Notes: generated from the letters alone by a model not told the origin. A stretch of 64,000 nucleotides of DNA from Fen-1298 sp963833465 (GCA_963833465.1 CAWHXW010000003.1:372001-436000), one strand, 5' to 3'; counted from the stretch's first letter, positions 53,704-63,407 are shown. Translations and numbers: made by a program.

Positions 53704-54858
53704 TTGAATCAAAACAGAAGAGATTTTATAAAATCTACTGCCTTTATGACCGGTGCCGCTATTATGATAAACAATCCATATAAAGCTCTTGCTGAAAGTA
53801 TTCCCGATAATTTCCGCGCCGGAAGAATGAATTTGACTTATCGTCCTTACACTTTAGAACTGAAACATGTCTTTACTATCGCAACAAATTCTCGGACAAC
53901 GACGCCAATAATGTTGACGGAGATTGAATTAAATGGCATCGTCGGATATGGAGAAGCATCTATGCCGCCGTATCTTGGCGAATCGCATGAAAGCGCACAA
54001 GCATTTCTCTCAAAGGTCGACTTAAGCAAGTACGAAAATCCTTTCGAGCTGGAAACCATTCTCAATGATATAGATGCCATTGCCACGGGCAATCCCGCCG
54101 CGAAGGCGTCGATTGATATTGCATTGCACGATCTTATTGGTAAGCTAATGAACCAACCATGGTATAATATTTGGGGATATGATAAAACCAAAACGCCTTT
54201 TACTTCTTTCACTATTGGTATCGATACACCAGATGTTGTGCGGCAAAAAACGAAAGAGGCGGAAGAATTTAAAGTGTTGAAAGTAAAACTCGGCCGCGAT
54301 ACAGATAAAGAAATGATCGAAAGCATTCGCTCTATTACTAACAAACCTATTACAAGTGATGTGAATCAGGGATGGACAAATAAAGAAAAAGCGCTTGAGA
54401 TGCTTCACTGGTTAAAAGAGCATGGCGTGGTGATGGTAGAACAGCCGATGCCGAAAGAACGAATTGATGATTTGGCATGGCTTACAGAGCGATCACCGCT
54501 TCCGATTATCGGTGATGAAGGAGTACAGCGGCTTACGGATATAAAGAACGCTGTCGGTGTGTACCACGGTATTAATATCAAACTGATGAAAAGCACAGGG
54601 ATGCGCGAGGCTCAAAAAATGCTGATGCTTGCGCGTTCGCTTGGGATGAAAGTGATGATCGGTTGTATGACCGAAACTTCCTGCGCTATTTCAGCCGCTT
54701 CGCATTTATCACCGATGGTGGACTGGGCAGATCTTGATGGCGCGCTACTTATCAAAAACGATATCTTTGACGGTACAAAAATTATTAACGGAAAAGTAAC
54801 ATTAACGGATCGTCCAGGTATTGGTGTAATTTCACAATTTAAAAAGGTAGATCGCTGA
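53704..54858 (+). CDS. Exported dipeptide epimerase (enolase superfamily)
   Basis: 384 residues from a TTG, chosen because GGAG lies eight bases upstream. The N-terminus NRRDFIKSTAFMTGAAI is a Tat-type signal. The remainder matches Ala-Glu epimerases: the KVKLGRD motif with catalytic Lys, metal ligands in DVNQGW, VMVEQPMP and IIGDEG, and Lys in NIKLMKSTG. It should invert one centre of L-Ala-D-Glu-like dipeptides from peptidoglycan. An exported form of this usually cytoplasmic enzyme is known in FCB relatives, as I recall. It faces the convergent HAD gene. Confidence 0.88.
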   Translation: MNQNRRDFIKSTAFMTGAAIMINNPYKALAESIPDNFRAGRMNLTYRPYTLELKHVFTIATNSRTTTPIMLTEIELNGIVGYGEASMPPYLGESHESAQAFLSKVDLSKYENPFELETILNDIDAIATGNPAAKASIDIALHDLIGKLMNQPWYNIWGYDKTKTPFTSFTIGIDTPDVVRQKTKEAEEFKVLKVKLGRDTDKEMIESIRSITNKPITSDVNQGWTNKEKALEMLHWLKEHGVVMVEQPMPKERIDDLAWLTERSPLPIIGDEGVQRLTDIKNAVGVYHGINIKLMKSTGMREAQKMLMLARSLGMKVMIGCMTETSCAISAASHLSPMVDWADLDGALLIKNDIFDGTKIINGKVTLTDRPGIGVISQFKKVDR

Positions 54859-54916
54859 TATCGCAAAATCTAAAAAATCTGCTGTTTGCGGTCAATCAAC
54901 GCAATCCTCGTAATCA

Positions 54917-55525
54917 TTAAAGAATGCCGAAAGTTTTCAAAATTTCCTCTAACTTAACTGGATTTTCAAATTTTACTGCTTGCATTCCTGCTGCTTGCGC
55001 TCCATCAACATTTATGGTAATGTCGTCGATAAACAGCATCTCAGCCGGATCAAGCTTCTGATCTTTGATAATAATATCATAGAATGCACGCGCCGGTTTC
55101 ATAATATGCATTTGATAAGAGAGATAGTGTTTATGAAGAATGCCGAGCACGTCGAACTTTGTTAAACTAATTTTGTAATGAATATTATTTGTATTACTAA
55201 CTAATGCTGTTTTGTGTGTAAAAGATACTTGCTTTACAATATCCATCATTCCATCGACGGGATTCTGTATGATATTCGAAAACGCCTGCTCAAGTTGTTC
55301 GATAGTGAAGCGACTCTCGAATACAGTATGAAGACCGGTCAAGTATTCGCTTGTTGAAACAGACCCTGTTTCAAACTGATGTGTCCACGATTTATAGCCG
55401 TTTGCGAACGGAGCAATTTCTTCTTTGTGTAAAAATCCGAGTGTCCTCCAAAAATTATTAAAATCAATAAAGGCGAGAACATTTCCAAGATCAAATAGTA
55501 CTACTTTAATTTTTCCCATCCACAA
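54917..55525 (-). CDS. HAD-family hydrolase (YihX-like)
   Basis: 202 residues. Motif I is VVLFDLGNVLAFID (second Asp replaced by Asn), motif II TALVSNTNNIHY, motif III the Lys in MHIMKPARAFY and motif IV MLFIDDITINVDGA. The missing second Asp of DxD, common in the YihX group that has DxGN, fits the FDLGNVL pattern of alpha-glucose-1-phosphate phosphatases and epoxide-hydrolase N-terminal relatives. The substrate is not known. It is a monocistronic gene. Confidence 0.8.
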   Translation of the reverse strand: MWMGKIKVVLFDLGNVLAFIDFNNFWRTLGFLHKEEIAPFANGYKSWTHQFETGSVSTSEYLTGLHTVFESRFTIEQLEQAFSNIIQNPVDGMMDIVKQVSFTHKTALVSNTNNIHYKISLTKFDVLGILHKHYLSYQMHIMKPARAFYDIIIKDQKLDPAEMLFIDDITINVDGAQAAGMQAVKFENPVKLEEILKTFGIL

Positions 55526-55898
55526 TTCTCAACTTGTAAATTTATTTACAATGAAATATCGCGATAAGTCTTGATACATGAAAATTAAAAACAATAGAGA
55601 TAAATTTTTATCAGGGCATAGAAGTAAAGTTTGTTTAATAAATTGGAAATCTGGAGCAAAGACTATAAGCAGGGAAAATATATTTAGTTGGAGAATATTA
55701 GCTGGTTAGACAAAAGATATTTGAAAAAGCAATACTCTATATGAAAAGAATGTCAGTACTTATTTATTTGCTATATTTCGAGAGGATTTCATGACAATGC
55801 TATTTTAATTTCTTTAAAATTTCCAATATTAGCGTTAAGAAATAGCTACAAATTCCACTGCAAAAAAATAAATAGCCAGCCAAAAATACTTTTTATAT
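55526..55898 (-). other. Gene-free stretch between HAD gene and rodA
   Basis: About 370 AT-rich bases. No gene, no clear hairpin terminator and no repeat are seen. It separates the HAD promoter from the end of the rodA operon. Confidence 0.5.
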
Positions 55899-57116
55899 TC
55901 AATACTCTTTTCTGTTAGCATAGATGTTCATCAAAAGGCCAACTTCTAACATATTTGCGATTAACGCTGAACCTCCATAACTCATAAAAGGAAGTGGAAG
56001 GCCAATTACCGGCATCACTCCCATCGACATTCCTGCGTTTATAAATATATGGGTGGTAAGAATGCCCGTAATGCCGATTGCTGTCAAGCTGCCAAATTTA
56101 TTTTTGGAAATACTTGCTACTCGCAATCCATGCAGCGATAATGCTGCAAACAAGGATAAAACTATTGAGGCACCAAGGAATCCAAATTCTTCACCCCAAA
56201 CGCAGAAAATAAAATCTGTCCATTGTTCAGGAATATAATTAAGTTGCGTTTGAGTTCCTTTTAAAAAACCTTTACCTATAAATCCGCCGGAACCAATAGC
56301 AATTTTTGATTGTAAAACATTGTACCCGGCACCCAATTGATCAACTTCTGGATTGAGAAATGTAGTAATTCTTTTTTGTTGATAGACATGCATATGTTCG
56401 AAAATAATTTGCACAGAAAGTCCGACAGCAAGGGCAATCCCAAATGCGACTGCAACTGCGAATCGATTTTCGCGGAAAAAATATAATAATGCCGCTCCGA
56501 GAATCGATGCAATTAAGAATTGTGCCGTACCTAAGAGCGCACCAAGTGCAACAAAAATTGGGATGAGAATGGCGATAATAATAAAATTTGAAACACCTGC
56601 CCAATAAAGAAGTGGCAGTAATGACGCAAAAAATACGATGGTTGTTCCAAGATCAGGCTCAGCAAGTATTAGGAACATCGGCGCAGCGAAGATGCATAGC
56701 GCTATAACAAGATGTTTGATTTGCGAAATTGAAATGTCTGTTTTTGAGAGATACGAAGCGAATGCAAGCACAGTTGCAATCTTTGCAAACTCAGACGGTT
56801 GTCCACCGATGCCGCCGATACCAAACCAACTCTTGGATCCTTTTATAGTAATTCCAATCACAAGAACAATTACAAGAATAGCAAGTGTTGTGAAATAAAA
56901 TGTAAACGACAAGCGATGTACTGTGCGAAGCGGAATAAATGCTGTCAACAACATTACAATTAAACCGATTCCGACCCAAAGCATTTGTTTGTAAAAATTT
57001 GCAGCATTATTTATATCAAATGTCGCGCTATAGATTGATATTAAACCAATAATCACCAAAACAAGACAGATAAGGAATGCGCGGAAATCGAAATATTCTT
57101 TCAGGTAAGGAAACAT
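55899..57116 (-). CDS. rodA: Rod-shape peptidoglycan polymerase RodA
   Basis: 405 residues with ten or so membrane segments. RodA polymerises lipid II glycan during elongation with PBP2. Typical SEDS motifs are IYSATFDINNAANFYKQMLW, LAEPDLGTTIVFFA with the catalytic Asp region, SKIAIGSGGFIGKGFLKGTQ and MGVMPVIGLPLPFMSYGGSALI. It follows mrdA with a four-base gap, the usual partner. The operon order here is mreD-mrdA-rodA. Confidence 0.95.
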   Translation of the reverse strand: MFPYLKEYFDFRAFLICLVLVIIGLISIYSATFDINNAANFYKQMLWVGIGLIVMLLTAFIPLRTVHRLSFTFYFTTLAILVIVLVIGITIKGSKSWFGIGGIGGQPSEFAKIATVLAFASYLSKTDISISQIKHLVIALCIFAAPMFLILAEPDLGTTIVFFASLLPLLYWAGVSNFIIIAILIPIFVALGALLGTAQFLIASILGAALLYFFRENRFAVAVAFGIALAVGLSVQIIFEHMHVYQQKRITTFLNPEVDQLGAGYNVLQSKIAIGSGGFIGKGFLKGTQTQLNYIPEQWTDFIFCVWGEEFGFLGASIVLSLFAALSLHGLRVASISKNKFGSLTAIGITGILTTHIFINAGMSMGVMPVIGLPLPFMSYGGSALIANMLEVGLLMNIYANRKEY

Positions 57117-57120
57117 ATTA

Positions 57121-58968
57121 CTAATCTCGTATATTAAATAAATGCTTTGTTGTATCGTTTAGTGATATTACTGTTTGACTGTTGTTCGCTTTCAACGGAA
57201 GTTCGCCGAAGATGTAATTCTGCATCACTTTACCTGCAATTGGTGCTGCTTTTGTCCCGCCGAATCCGGCATTTTCCAACATTACAGCAATTGCAATTTT
57301 AGGATGATCAAATGGCGCGAAGCCGATATACCATGCATGGTCTTCGCCATGCGGATTTTGTGCGGTTCCGGTTTTCCCGCCTGAAATAATACCTGGTATG
57401 CGTGCCAAGCCGCCAGTTCCGCCAGGCTCTTCCACAGCACGCCGCATGCCTTCACGGATTAAGCTCATCACGCTCGAATCAATTCCAATCGAACTTTCCT
57501 TGTGATCAATTATTTCAATACTGTTTGTGCGTTTGTTGTGAATTGAATTTACTGCATGCGGTTGTAATAGTTTGCCGCCATTTGCCAACAATGCAGCATA
57601 GCGCGCCATTTGTAATGGCGAAACACCTATCTCACCCTGGCCTATGCCTAGACTTACAAGATTTCCCTCAGTCCATTTTCCTTTTCCATATACCCGGTCA
57701 TAATATTCCGAAGATGGAATAATGCCGGCATTTTCTTCCTCGATATCAAAATTTGTAAGCTGACCAAACCCAAATTTTTTGCTGTATTCATAGAGCTTAT
57801 CCAATCCAATCTTCAAGACAAGCTGATAGAAAAAAACATCGCAAGAATGTTGTATAGCTTCTACTACATTGACCGAGCCATGGATGTGGGCATCTCTGAA
57901 GACTTTTTTCCCGAACCTGAATGCCCCTGGGCAGACAATGCGATAATATTCGTCAATTATGCCTTCTTCTAAAGCTGCCGCTGCTACAACCATCTTGAAA
58001 GTAGAACCAGGTGGATAGCGTGTCATCGTGGCACGGTTAAACAGCACCTTATCCGGGTCGTTATTCAATTGATTCCATACCTCTACTGATGTTACACCGC
58101 TAAAAACAGACGGATCAAAATCCGGTTTACTCACCATTGCGAGCACACCGCCGTCATTCGGATCGATGGCAACCAATGCTCCGCGATAATTTGTCATTAA
58201 AGATTCGGCAAGCATTTGCAGCCCAAAGTCAATACTCAGGTTCAGATCAAATCCTTCTTTAGAAGGGATATCACGCTGCCCTCCTTCAAATGGTCCTAAT
58301 AATTGCCCTTTAGAATTTACCAAGATGAACTCAAATCCTTTTTCGCCGCGTAGGAAAGTTTCGTAGCTCGCCTCCAAACCGCAGGAGCCAATAATATCTC
58401 CCTGCTGATATGCATTGCCGAATTTTGCAAGCTGTGCATCTGTAATTTCTTTGCAATACCCAAGCAAATGTGATGCGCGGACATTAAATGGATAAATGCG
58501 TTTTGATTCAATTTCGCAAGTTACGCCTGGAAGTTGATAGAGGTTTTCTTGCACTGCGGAAAGCGTTTTGAAGTCAACGTCCCTTTTAATACGAACAGGG
58601 GAAAATCGCGAATAAACTCGTCCGCGGTTAAGACGTTCTCGTATCATAGATGGTTCTATTTGAAGAAGCGAACTTAAAAAAGTAAAGGTGCTCGTATCAA
58701 AAGAAACAGGAGTCATGGAAATCGAATATGATGGACCTATATCCGCAACTAACCTACCGTTGCGATCAAACATATATCCGCGCACTGGTTCTTTGACGAT
58801 TGTCCGCACACTGTTCTCATCGGATTTCTTTCCAAACTCTGTATGATATAATAATTGCAACTGGTAAAGCCGGAGCAGCAGGAATAAAAATGCTAAAAAA
58901 ATTATAATCGTCAGAACCCGTTTCCGGGATGGAGCGCCGATTTCTTTTATATCAATCATTGTGTCCAT
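57121..58968 (-). CDS. mrdA: Penicillin-binding protein 2 (elongation transpeptidase)
   Basis: 615 residues. One membrane helix at about 18-38, the pedestal domain at 60-230 (VRGYMFDRNGRLVADIGP) and the transpeptidase domain. Active-site motifs are the STFK Ser in YPPGSTFKMV, SCD in IQHSCDVFF, and KTGT in GGKTGTAQNP. It cross-links peptidoglycan during rod growth with RodA. Its ATG overlaps the mreD stop by 13 bases; a second ATG at 58959 is also possible. Confidence 0.95.
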   Translation of the reverse strand: MDTMIDIKEIGAPSRKRVLTIIIFLAFLFLLLRLYQLQLLYHTEFGKKSDENSVRTIVKEPVRGYMFDRNGRLVADIGPSYSISMTPVSFDTSTFTFLSSLLQIEPSMIRERLNRGRVYSRFSPVRIKRDVDFKTLSAVQENLYQLPGVTCEIESKRIYPFNVRASHLLGYCKEITDAQLAKFGNAYQQGDIIGSCGLEASYETFLRGEKGFEFILVNSKGQLLGPFEGGQRDIPSKEGFDLNLSIDFGLQMLAESLMTNYRGALVAIDPNDGGVLAMVSKPDFDPSVFSGVTSVEVWNQLNNDPDKVLFNRATMTRYPPGSTFKMVVAAAALEEGIIDEYYRIVCPGAFRFGKKVFRDAHIHGSVNVVEAIQHSCDVFFYQLVLKIGLDKLYEYSKKFGFGQLTNFDIEEENAGIIPSSEYYDRVYGKGKWTEGNLVSLGIGQGEIGVSPLQMARYAALLANGGKLLQPHAVNSIHNKRTNSIEIIDHKESSIGIDSSVMSLIREGMRRAVEEPGGTGGLARIPGIISGGKTGTAQNPHGEDHAWYIGFAPFDHPKIAIAVMLENAGFGGTKAAPIAGKVMQNYIFGELPLKANNSQTVISLNDTTKHLFNIRD

Positions 58969-59453
58969 GGTGTATTATATTTTCTGGAATAGAAAAACAT
59001 CGACAAAACGCTTATGACGCATGTATAAAGAGTCATTCCCATTGTATATTCAATTGTAGAGATAAATATAGAGCCGTTGCTCCCCTGAAAAAAAATTGTG
59101 AAATAAATAATATTATGGACAACTGAACATAGCGCAATTAAAAACACATATCGGTATGAACCAAGCGTCTGTTCTATGGTGTTTTCGTTGAAAAAATATC
59201 CCGCAATAAATCCTGTTATAGTCTTAGAAAGCATCGCCAAACCAAAAAACTGCGTCGTGATTATATCCTGCAGAAATCCAATGATGAATCCAATAATAGT
59301 CGCCTCAATTTGTCCACGCCGCATTGCAATATGGACAAGATAAAGTATAAATAGATCTGGAAGGCAGCCACCGAGCGTAATAAATGGGAGAAAAGTAGTT
59401 TGGAGCAGTAACAATCCGATAACAACAAGTGCAGAGCGTATGTATGGTTGCAT
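58956..59453 (-). CDS. mreD: Rod-shape determining protein MreD
   Basis: 165 residues with about five membrane segments. PFITLGGCLPDLFILYLVH and IGFIIGFLQDIITTQFFGL are the typical MreD core with the Asp-Leu motif. It is part of the elongasome membrane complex. mreB and mreC are not found upstream: 160 bases on comes a Spy-like gene. So this is a split mre cluster. Confidence 0.8.
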   Translation of the reverse strand: MQPYIRSALVVIGLLLLQTTFLPFITLGGCLPDLFILYLVHIAMRRGQIEATIIGFIIGFLQDIITTQFFGLAMLSKTITGFIAGYFFNENTIEQTLGSYRYVFLIALCSVVHNIIYFTIFFQGSNGSIFISTIEYTMGMTLYTCVISVLSMFFYSRKYNTPWTQ

Positions 59454-59555
59454 TTCTTTCCGTGGAATACTATAAAAAAGTACCGAGAAATGGAGAGAGA
59501 AGCAAGAACGAGTTTAACAAGAAATTTACTAAAGATTTTTATTCAGGTGTAGATA

Positions 59556-59596
59556 TAAAAACACAAAAGCCAGGTCCACCAACCCAGCTTTGTGTT
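59556..59596 (-). terminator. Intrinsic terminator of the Spy-like gene
   Basis: On the minus strand AACACAAAGC pairs with GCTTTTGTGT around a 16-base loop (one bulge), then a T run. It lies 20 bases after the Spy-like stop codon. Confidence 0.7.
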
Positions 59597-59615
59597 GACA
59601 CTGCGGTTATTTGAT

Positions 59616-60002
59616 TTAATTACCGCTTTCCCGTGTCCGTTGTCCCATTCGTGTGCGGCGTGCTTTGAGCATTTCATCGTACTTCTTTGCTTGGCTTTCT
59701 GTGAGAACAGCTTTGATCTGATTATCAGTTTTCTTCATTAGTCCCTGCATTGCGGCACGCATCGAATCACGATTATCATGGTTATCTTTCATTGCCATTG
59801 TTATTTCTTCGCGTTGGTCTTCCAGAATTTTCGTGATTTTTTCACTTTGCTCGTCGTTTAACCTTAAACTATCTTTCAAAATCTTAACACGATTTTCTAC
59901 TGACATACGCTGTGGCTGTGCTTGTACTAACGTGGAAAAACAAATCGCAAATCCAATGACAATTATAAGCGGAGTAAGCATTCTTTTGATTGCTGTCGAC
60001 AT
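59616..60002 (-). CDS. Spy/CpxP-like periplasmic protein
   Basis: 128 residues from ATG 60002, which has AGGA eight bases upstream; a longer frame from 60053 adds an unlikely head. Signal peptide PLIIVIGFAICFSTLVQA. The mature part is helical with LRLNDEQSEKITKILEDQ and LTESQAKKYDEMLKARR, two LTxxQ-like segments as in Spy/CpxP and zinc-resistance proteins. It may act as a chaperone or stress sensor in the periplasm. A strong terminator follows. Confidence 0.75.
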   Translation of the reverse strand: MSTAIKRMLTPLIIVIGFAICFSTLVQAQPQRMSVENRVKILKDSLRLNDEQSEKITKILEDQREEITMAMKDNHDNRDSMRAAMQGLMKKTDNQIKAVLTESQAKKYDEMLKARRTRMGQRTRESGN

Positions 60003-60202
60003 GCATTTATCCTTTCCTATTTTGAAAGTATTTGAACTTATAAAAAACATCAATTTATAATGAATAAACGGATGTCACCCAAAAATGTTTCTAATAATAG
60101 ATACATATTTTGGTTTCTTTTTATATACAACAATAGATTGGTAGGTTGAATGGCATATTATGACACAATGTAGTGATTCAGGTCATCGAATCCTATCGGG
60201 CA

Positions 60203-61279
60203 TTATTTCAATACCCATAAAAGATATCCATAACCGTTTTTTTCCATATCTTCTTTGGGAATAAATCTTAGGGAAGCAGAATTTATACAATAACGTAAAT
60301 GTGTAGGTGTAGGCCCATCGTTGAAAACATGTCCTAAATGAGAATCACCCGATTTGCTGCGCACTTCGATTCTTTCCATATATGCGGATGAATCTTTTTT
60401 CTTCACAATGAACCGTGAATCTATAGGTTTAGTAAAGCTTGGCCAGCCAGTGCCAGACTCAAATTTATCTGTCGAGCTAAACAATGGCTCACCGGAAACT
60501 ATATCAACATAGATCCCGACTTTTTTATTATTCCAATATGCATTATTAAAAGCCGGTTCTGTACCGCATTGCGCGGTTACTTCATATTGCATGTCAGTTA
60601 GTTTTTTCTTCAGCTCTTCTTTCTGCGGTTTTTTAAATTTTGATAATCCTACATCTCCCCAAACTGCTTTAATATATTGATCTCTGCCGGATACACTTCG
60701 ATAACTGTAATATCTAACAGGATTTTTTTTACAGTATTGTTGGTGATAATCTTCGGCGGAATAAAATGAAGTGAATGCGATAATTTTTGTAGCGATAGGT
60801 TTATCAAATATCCCTGAATTTTCTAATTCCACTTTTGATGCTTCAGCAATCTTTTTTTGTGCTTCGTTGTGATAAAAAATTGCAGATAGATATTGCGATC
60901 CGCGATCTACAAAAGAACCGCCTTCATCTGTAGGATCAATTTGTCGCCAGAAAATATCAACCAATTCAGAATAACTGATCAGCTGTGGATCAAATTCAAT
61001 CTGAACGGATTCAAGATGTCCTGTAGTTCCGGAGCAGACTTCTTCATAGGTAGGATTTTTAACATGTCCGCCAGAATAACCTGATACAACTTTCTTGACG
61101 CCGTCTAAATCTTCAAAAGCAGTCTCTACACACCAGAAGCAACCGCCCGCAAAAGTTGCAGTTTCTGATTTTTGTTCATCATTAGGTATTAATCGAGTAT
61201 TCATATCTTTTGAATCCGTTCTTGTGCAGCTTGAAATGATAAGAGCGCTTATCAGTAATAAAATAAATTTCGTCTTCAT
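60203..61279 (-). CDS. msrAB: Lipoprotein MsrA-MsrB methionine sulfoxide reductase
   Basis: 358 residues. The lipobox LIISSC puts Cys18 as lipid anchor. MsrA (about 40-195) has GGCFWCVE with Cys47 and Cys50 and GYSGGH. MsrB (about 215-355) has GTGWPSF, HLGHVF and RYCINSASLRF with the active Cys. The enzyme reduces both S- and R-methionine sulfoxide in proteins. MsrB here lacks the four-Cys zinc site typical of many members, as far as I can see. As a lipoprotein it should work in the periplasm; the source of electrons is unknown. Confidence 0.93.
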   Translation of the reverse strand: MKTKFILLLISALIISSCTRTDSKDMNTRLIPNDEQKSETATFAGGCFWCVETAFEDLDGVKKVVSGYSGGHVKNPTYEEVCSGTTGHLESVQIEFDPQLISYSELVDIFWRQIDPTDEGGSFVDRGSQYLSAIFYHNEAQKKIAEASKVELENSGIFDKPIATKIIAFTSFYSAEDYHQQYCKKNPVRYYSYRSVSGRDQYIKAVWGDVGLSKFKKPQKEELKKKLTDMQYEVTAQCGTEPAFNNAYWNNKKVGIYVDIVSGEPLFSSTDKFESGTGWPSFTKPIDSRFIVKKKDSSAYMERIEVRSKSGDSHLGHVFNDGPTPTHLRYCINSASLRFIPKEDMEKNGYGYLLWVLK

Positions 61280-61415
61280 AGGTATCCTTATTATTTATCA
61301 TGACTTAATAACTAAACATATAAAAGGATATTTTAGTTTCAGTGTCGGTGAATTTAATAAGCAGATTGATTCGGAAGCTTAATGAAGTCGAGACTTGGGT
61401 TATACTATTTCATCT

Positions 61416-61517
61416 CACTCCCAAGCTTAGCTTGGGAGTGCTTACCGGAAGCTCCGCTTCCACTTGCTTAGAAGCAGAGCTTCAATGCCATCCGTTCCCA
61501 AACTGAGTTTGGGAACG
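61416..61517. repeat. Cluster of four palindromes (REP-like)
   Basis: CACTCCCAAGC-TTA-GCTTGGGAGTG (61416-61440), GGAAGC-TCC-GCTTCC (61447-61461), GAAGC-AGA-GCTTC (61471-61483) and CGTTCCCAAACT-G-AGTTTGGGAACG (61493-61517), each perfect in its arms. They lie downstream of a small membrane protein gene and upstream of msrAB. I recall the GTTCCCAAACT type as a widespread interspersed repeat moved by RAYT-like enzymes; no such gene is in the window. Confidence 0.8.
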
Positions 61518-61537
61518 AGGTTCATTCGGCGATATTT

Positions 61538-61753
61538 TTACTTGAATGCATACTTTGTTATAAGAAAACCTAAAAGTAGTGAAAGCATTAAAAAGAATAA
61601 GAAGGTAAAAAATGCAGCTTGAAACGATTCCCGCCATAACCGTTTTCGTTCAAATTGATGTTTCTCCAATTCATTCCAAGTTACAACAAATGCTATAAGC
61701 GCTGCAATTGATCCGAAAACAAAACCGAGAAAGATCGAAATAGAAAACAACAT
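61538..61753 (-). CDS. Small two-span membrane protein
   Basis: 71 residues. FSISIFLGFVFGSIAALIAF and FFTFLFFLMLSLLLGFLI are two membrane spans around a basic loop (EKHQFERKRLWRES). No family is known to me. It starts three bases after the enolase stop, so it is probably translated with eno. The palindrome cluster lies 20 bases past its stop. Confidence 0.55.
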   Translation of the reverse strand: MLFSISIFLGFVFGSIAALIAFVVTWNELEKHQFERKRLWRESFQAAFFTFLFFLMLSLLLGFLITKYAFK

Positions 61754-61756
61754 TTA

Positions 61757-63043
61757 TTAAGATGCGACAGTTTTAAATGTCGATCTACCGGCAAAACGTG
61801 CTTGCTTGCCAAGTTCTTGCTCAATGCGAATCAATTGATTGAACTTCGCAATGCGTTCACTTCTGCAACCGGAACCTGTTTTTAGATGTCCAGCACTTAC
61901 CGCGACAGTTAAATCGGCAATCGTTGTGTCTTCTGTCTCACCGGAACGATGAGAAACGAAACAATTGTAATTATTTTTCTTTGCCAACTCGATGGTGTCG
62001 AGCGTTTCTGTGACACTTCCGATTTGATTGAGCTTGATGAGGATGGAATTTGCCACGCCTTGCTCAATACCTTGTGCAAGAATCTTCGGATTAGTACAGA
62101 AGATATCATCGCCCACTAACTCGATCTTTGATCCAAGTTCTTGTGTTAATATCTTCCACCCTTTCCAATCGTTTTCTGCCATGCCGTCTTCAAGAAGTAC
62201 AATAGGATATTGACGAACCCAATCAGCCCACTGCTTTACCATTTCTTCAGAAGATTTTGTCGATTTATCGGATTTGTAGAAGAGGTATTTGCTATCCTCC
62301 CACATTTCGCTTGCAGCAGGATCAAGGCAAACGGAAATATCTTTGCCGGGTGCATAGCCAGCTTTCGTTATAGCTTCGAGAATCACTTCGACAGCTTCTA
62401 CATTCGATTTCAAGCTCGGTGCAAATCCGCCTTCATCACCAACTGCGGTGTTGTAATTTTTCTTTGCAAGAACGCCTTTCAAAGTATGGAATGTTTCAAT
62501 GCCCATGCGAATCGCTTCTTCAAAGCTCGGTGCCTTATGCGGAGCGATCATAAATTCCTGAAAGTCGACGTTGTTGTCAGCGTGTTTCCCGCCGTTAATA
62601 ATATTCATACAAGGAACCGGCAGAAGCACAGCATTCGATCCACCAAGATAGCGGTACAACGGTAAACCGACAGAATGTGCAGCTGCGTGTGCTGTGGCCA
62701 TTGAAACGGCAAGAATAGCATTCGCGCCTAACTTTGACTTGTTCGGAGTCCCGTCTAATTCAATCATCTTTGTATCGATAGCGCGTTGAGCATTCACATC
62801 CATTCCTATCACAGCAGGGGCAATTTTTGTATTGACATTCTCAACCGCTTTCAACACTCCTTTGCCAAGATATCGGGATTTATCTCCATCGCGTAATTCG
62901 ACCGCTTCTTTTTCACCTGTTGATGCACCGGAAGGAACGATAGCTCTTCCAGTTATTCCATTGTCGAGTTTTATTTCCGCTTCAACGGTTGGATTGCCTC
63001 GCGAATCGAGGACTTGCCGTGCGATAATGGTTTTAATATTCAT
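61757..63043 (-). CDS. eno: Enolase
   Basis: 428 residues, the usual length. It turns 2-phosphoglycerate into phosphoenolpyruvate in glycolysis. ARQVLDSRGNPTVEAEI, the lid loop PSGASTGEKEAVELRDGD, AVGDEGGFAP, the metal Asp in VGDDIFCTN, the Lys in ILIKLNQIGS and SHRSGETEDTTIADL are all present. The ATG overlaps the upstream stop by four bases (ATGA) with SD AAGGAG. The tail after CRSERIAKFNQLIRIE is normal. Confidence 0.98.
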   Translation of the reverse strand: MNIKTIIARQVLDSRGNPTVEAEIKLDNGITGRAIVPSGASTGEKEAVELRDGDKSRYLGKGVLKAVENVNTKIAPAVIGMDVNAQRAIDTKMIELDGTPNKSKLGANAILAVSMATAHAAAHSVGLPLYRYLGGSNAVLLPVPCMNIINGGKHADNNVDFQEFMIAPHKAPSFEEAIRMGIETFHTLKGVLAKKNYNTAVGDEGGFAPSLKSNVEAVEVILEAITKAGYAPGKDISVCLDPAASEMWEDSKYLFYKSDKSTKSSEEMVKQWADWVRQYPIVLLEDGMAENDWKGWKILTQELGSKIELVGDDIFCTNPKILAQGIEQGVANSILIKLNQIGSVTETLDTIELAKKNNYNCFVSHRSGETEDTTIADLTVAVSAGHLKTGSGCRSERIAKFNQLIRIEQELGKQARFAGRSTFKTVAS

Positions 63044-63384
63044 CTTTCATCTCCTTGTTCTTTAATTCGTTTAGAAAAAATAATTCCGTCATAGACTTCG
63101 TTCTTTTTCAGCTTCAGATATTGTCGTCTCATACAATCATTTATGTCGTACATATATCCAATTTTTAATTCCAGCATTTGATTTAATTGCGGCGCATGAG
63201 AATCAATAGCCACCGTACCGGATCGTTTTGTTTTACTCACATATTCAAGGTGTTGATCAAGCTGCTTTTCATCCCCAAACACATGGTTGCAATGCCTGCA
63301 GCGAAATTGCTTACCGCTGAATTGTTCGATAGCGTACGGAACGCCTTTCTGCTGTCGAAACTTGGCACTAATCTTTGGCATCAT
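63040..63384 (-). CDS. Small zinc-finger-like protein, unknown function
   Basis: 114 residues. The segment FRCRHCNHVFGDEKQLDQH resembles the first part of a C2H2 zinc finger (C-x2-C-x12-H), but a second His in the usual position is missing. The rest is charged and helical. Function unknown. Its stop overlaps the enolase start, so they share an operon; the ATG at 63384 is the farthest start, one codon before another. Confidence 0.6.
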   Translation of the reverse strand: MMPKISAKFRQQKGVPYAIEQFSGKQFRCRHCNHVFGDEKQLDQHLEYVSKTKRSGTVAIDSHAPQLNQMLELKIGYMYDINDCMRRQYLKLKKNEVYDGIIFSKRIKEQGDER

Positions 63385-63407
63385 TAGTAGATGCTTTAAA
63401 AGTTATT

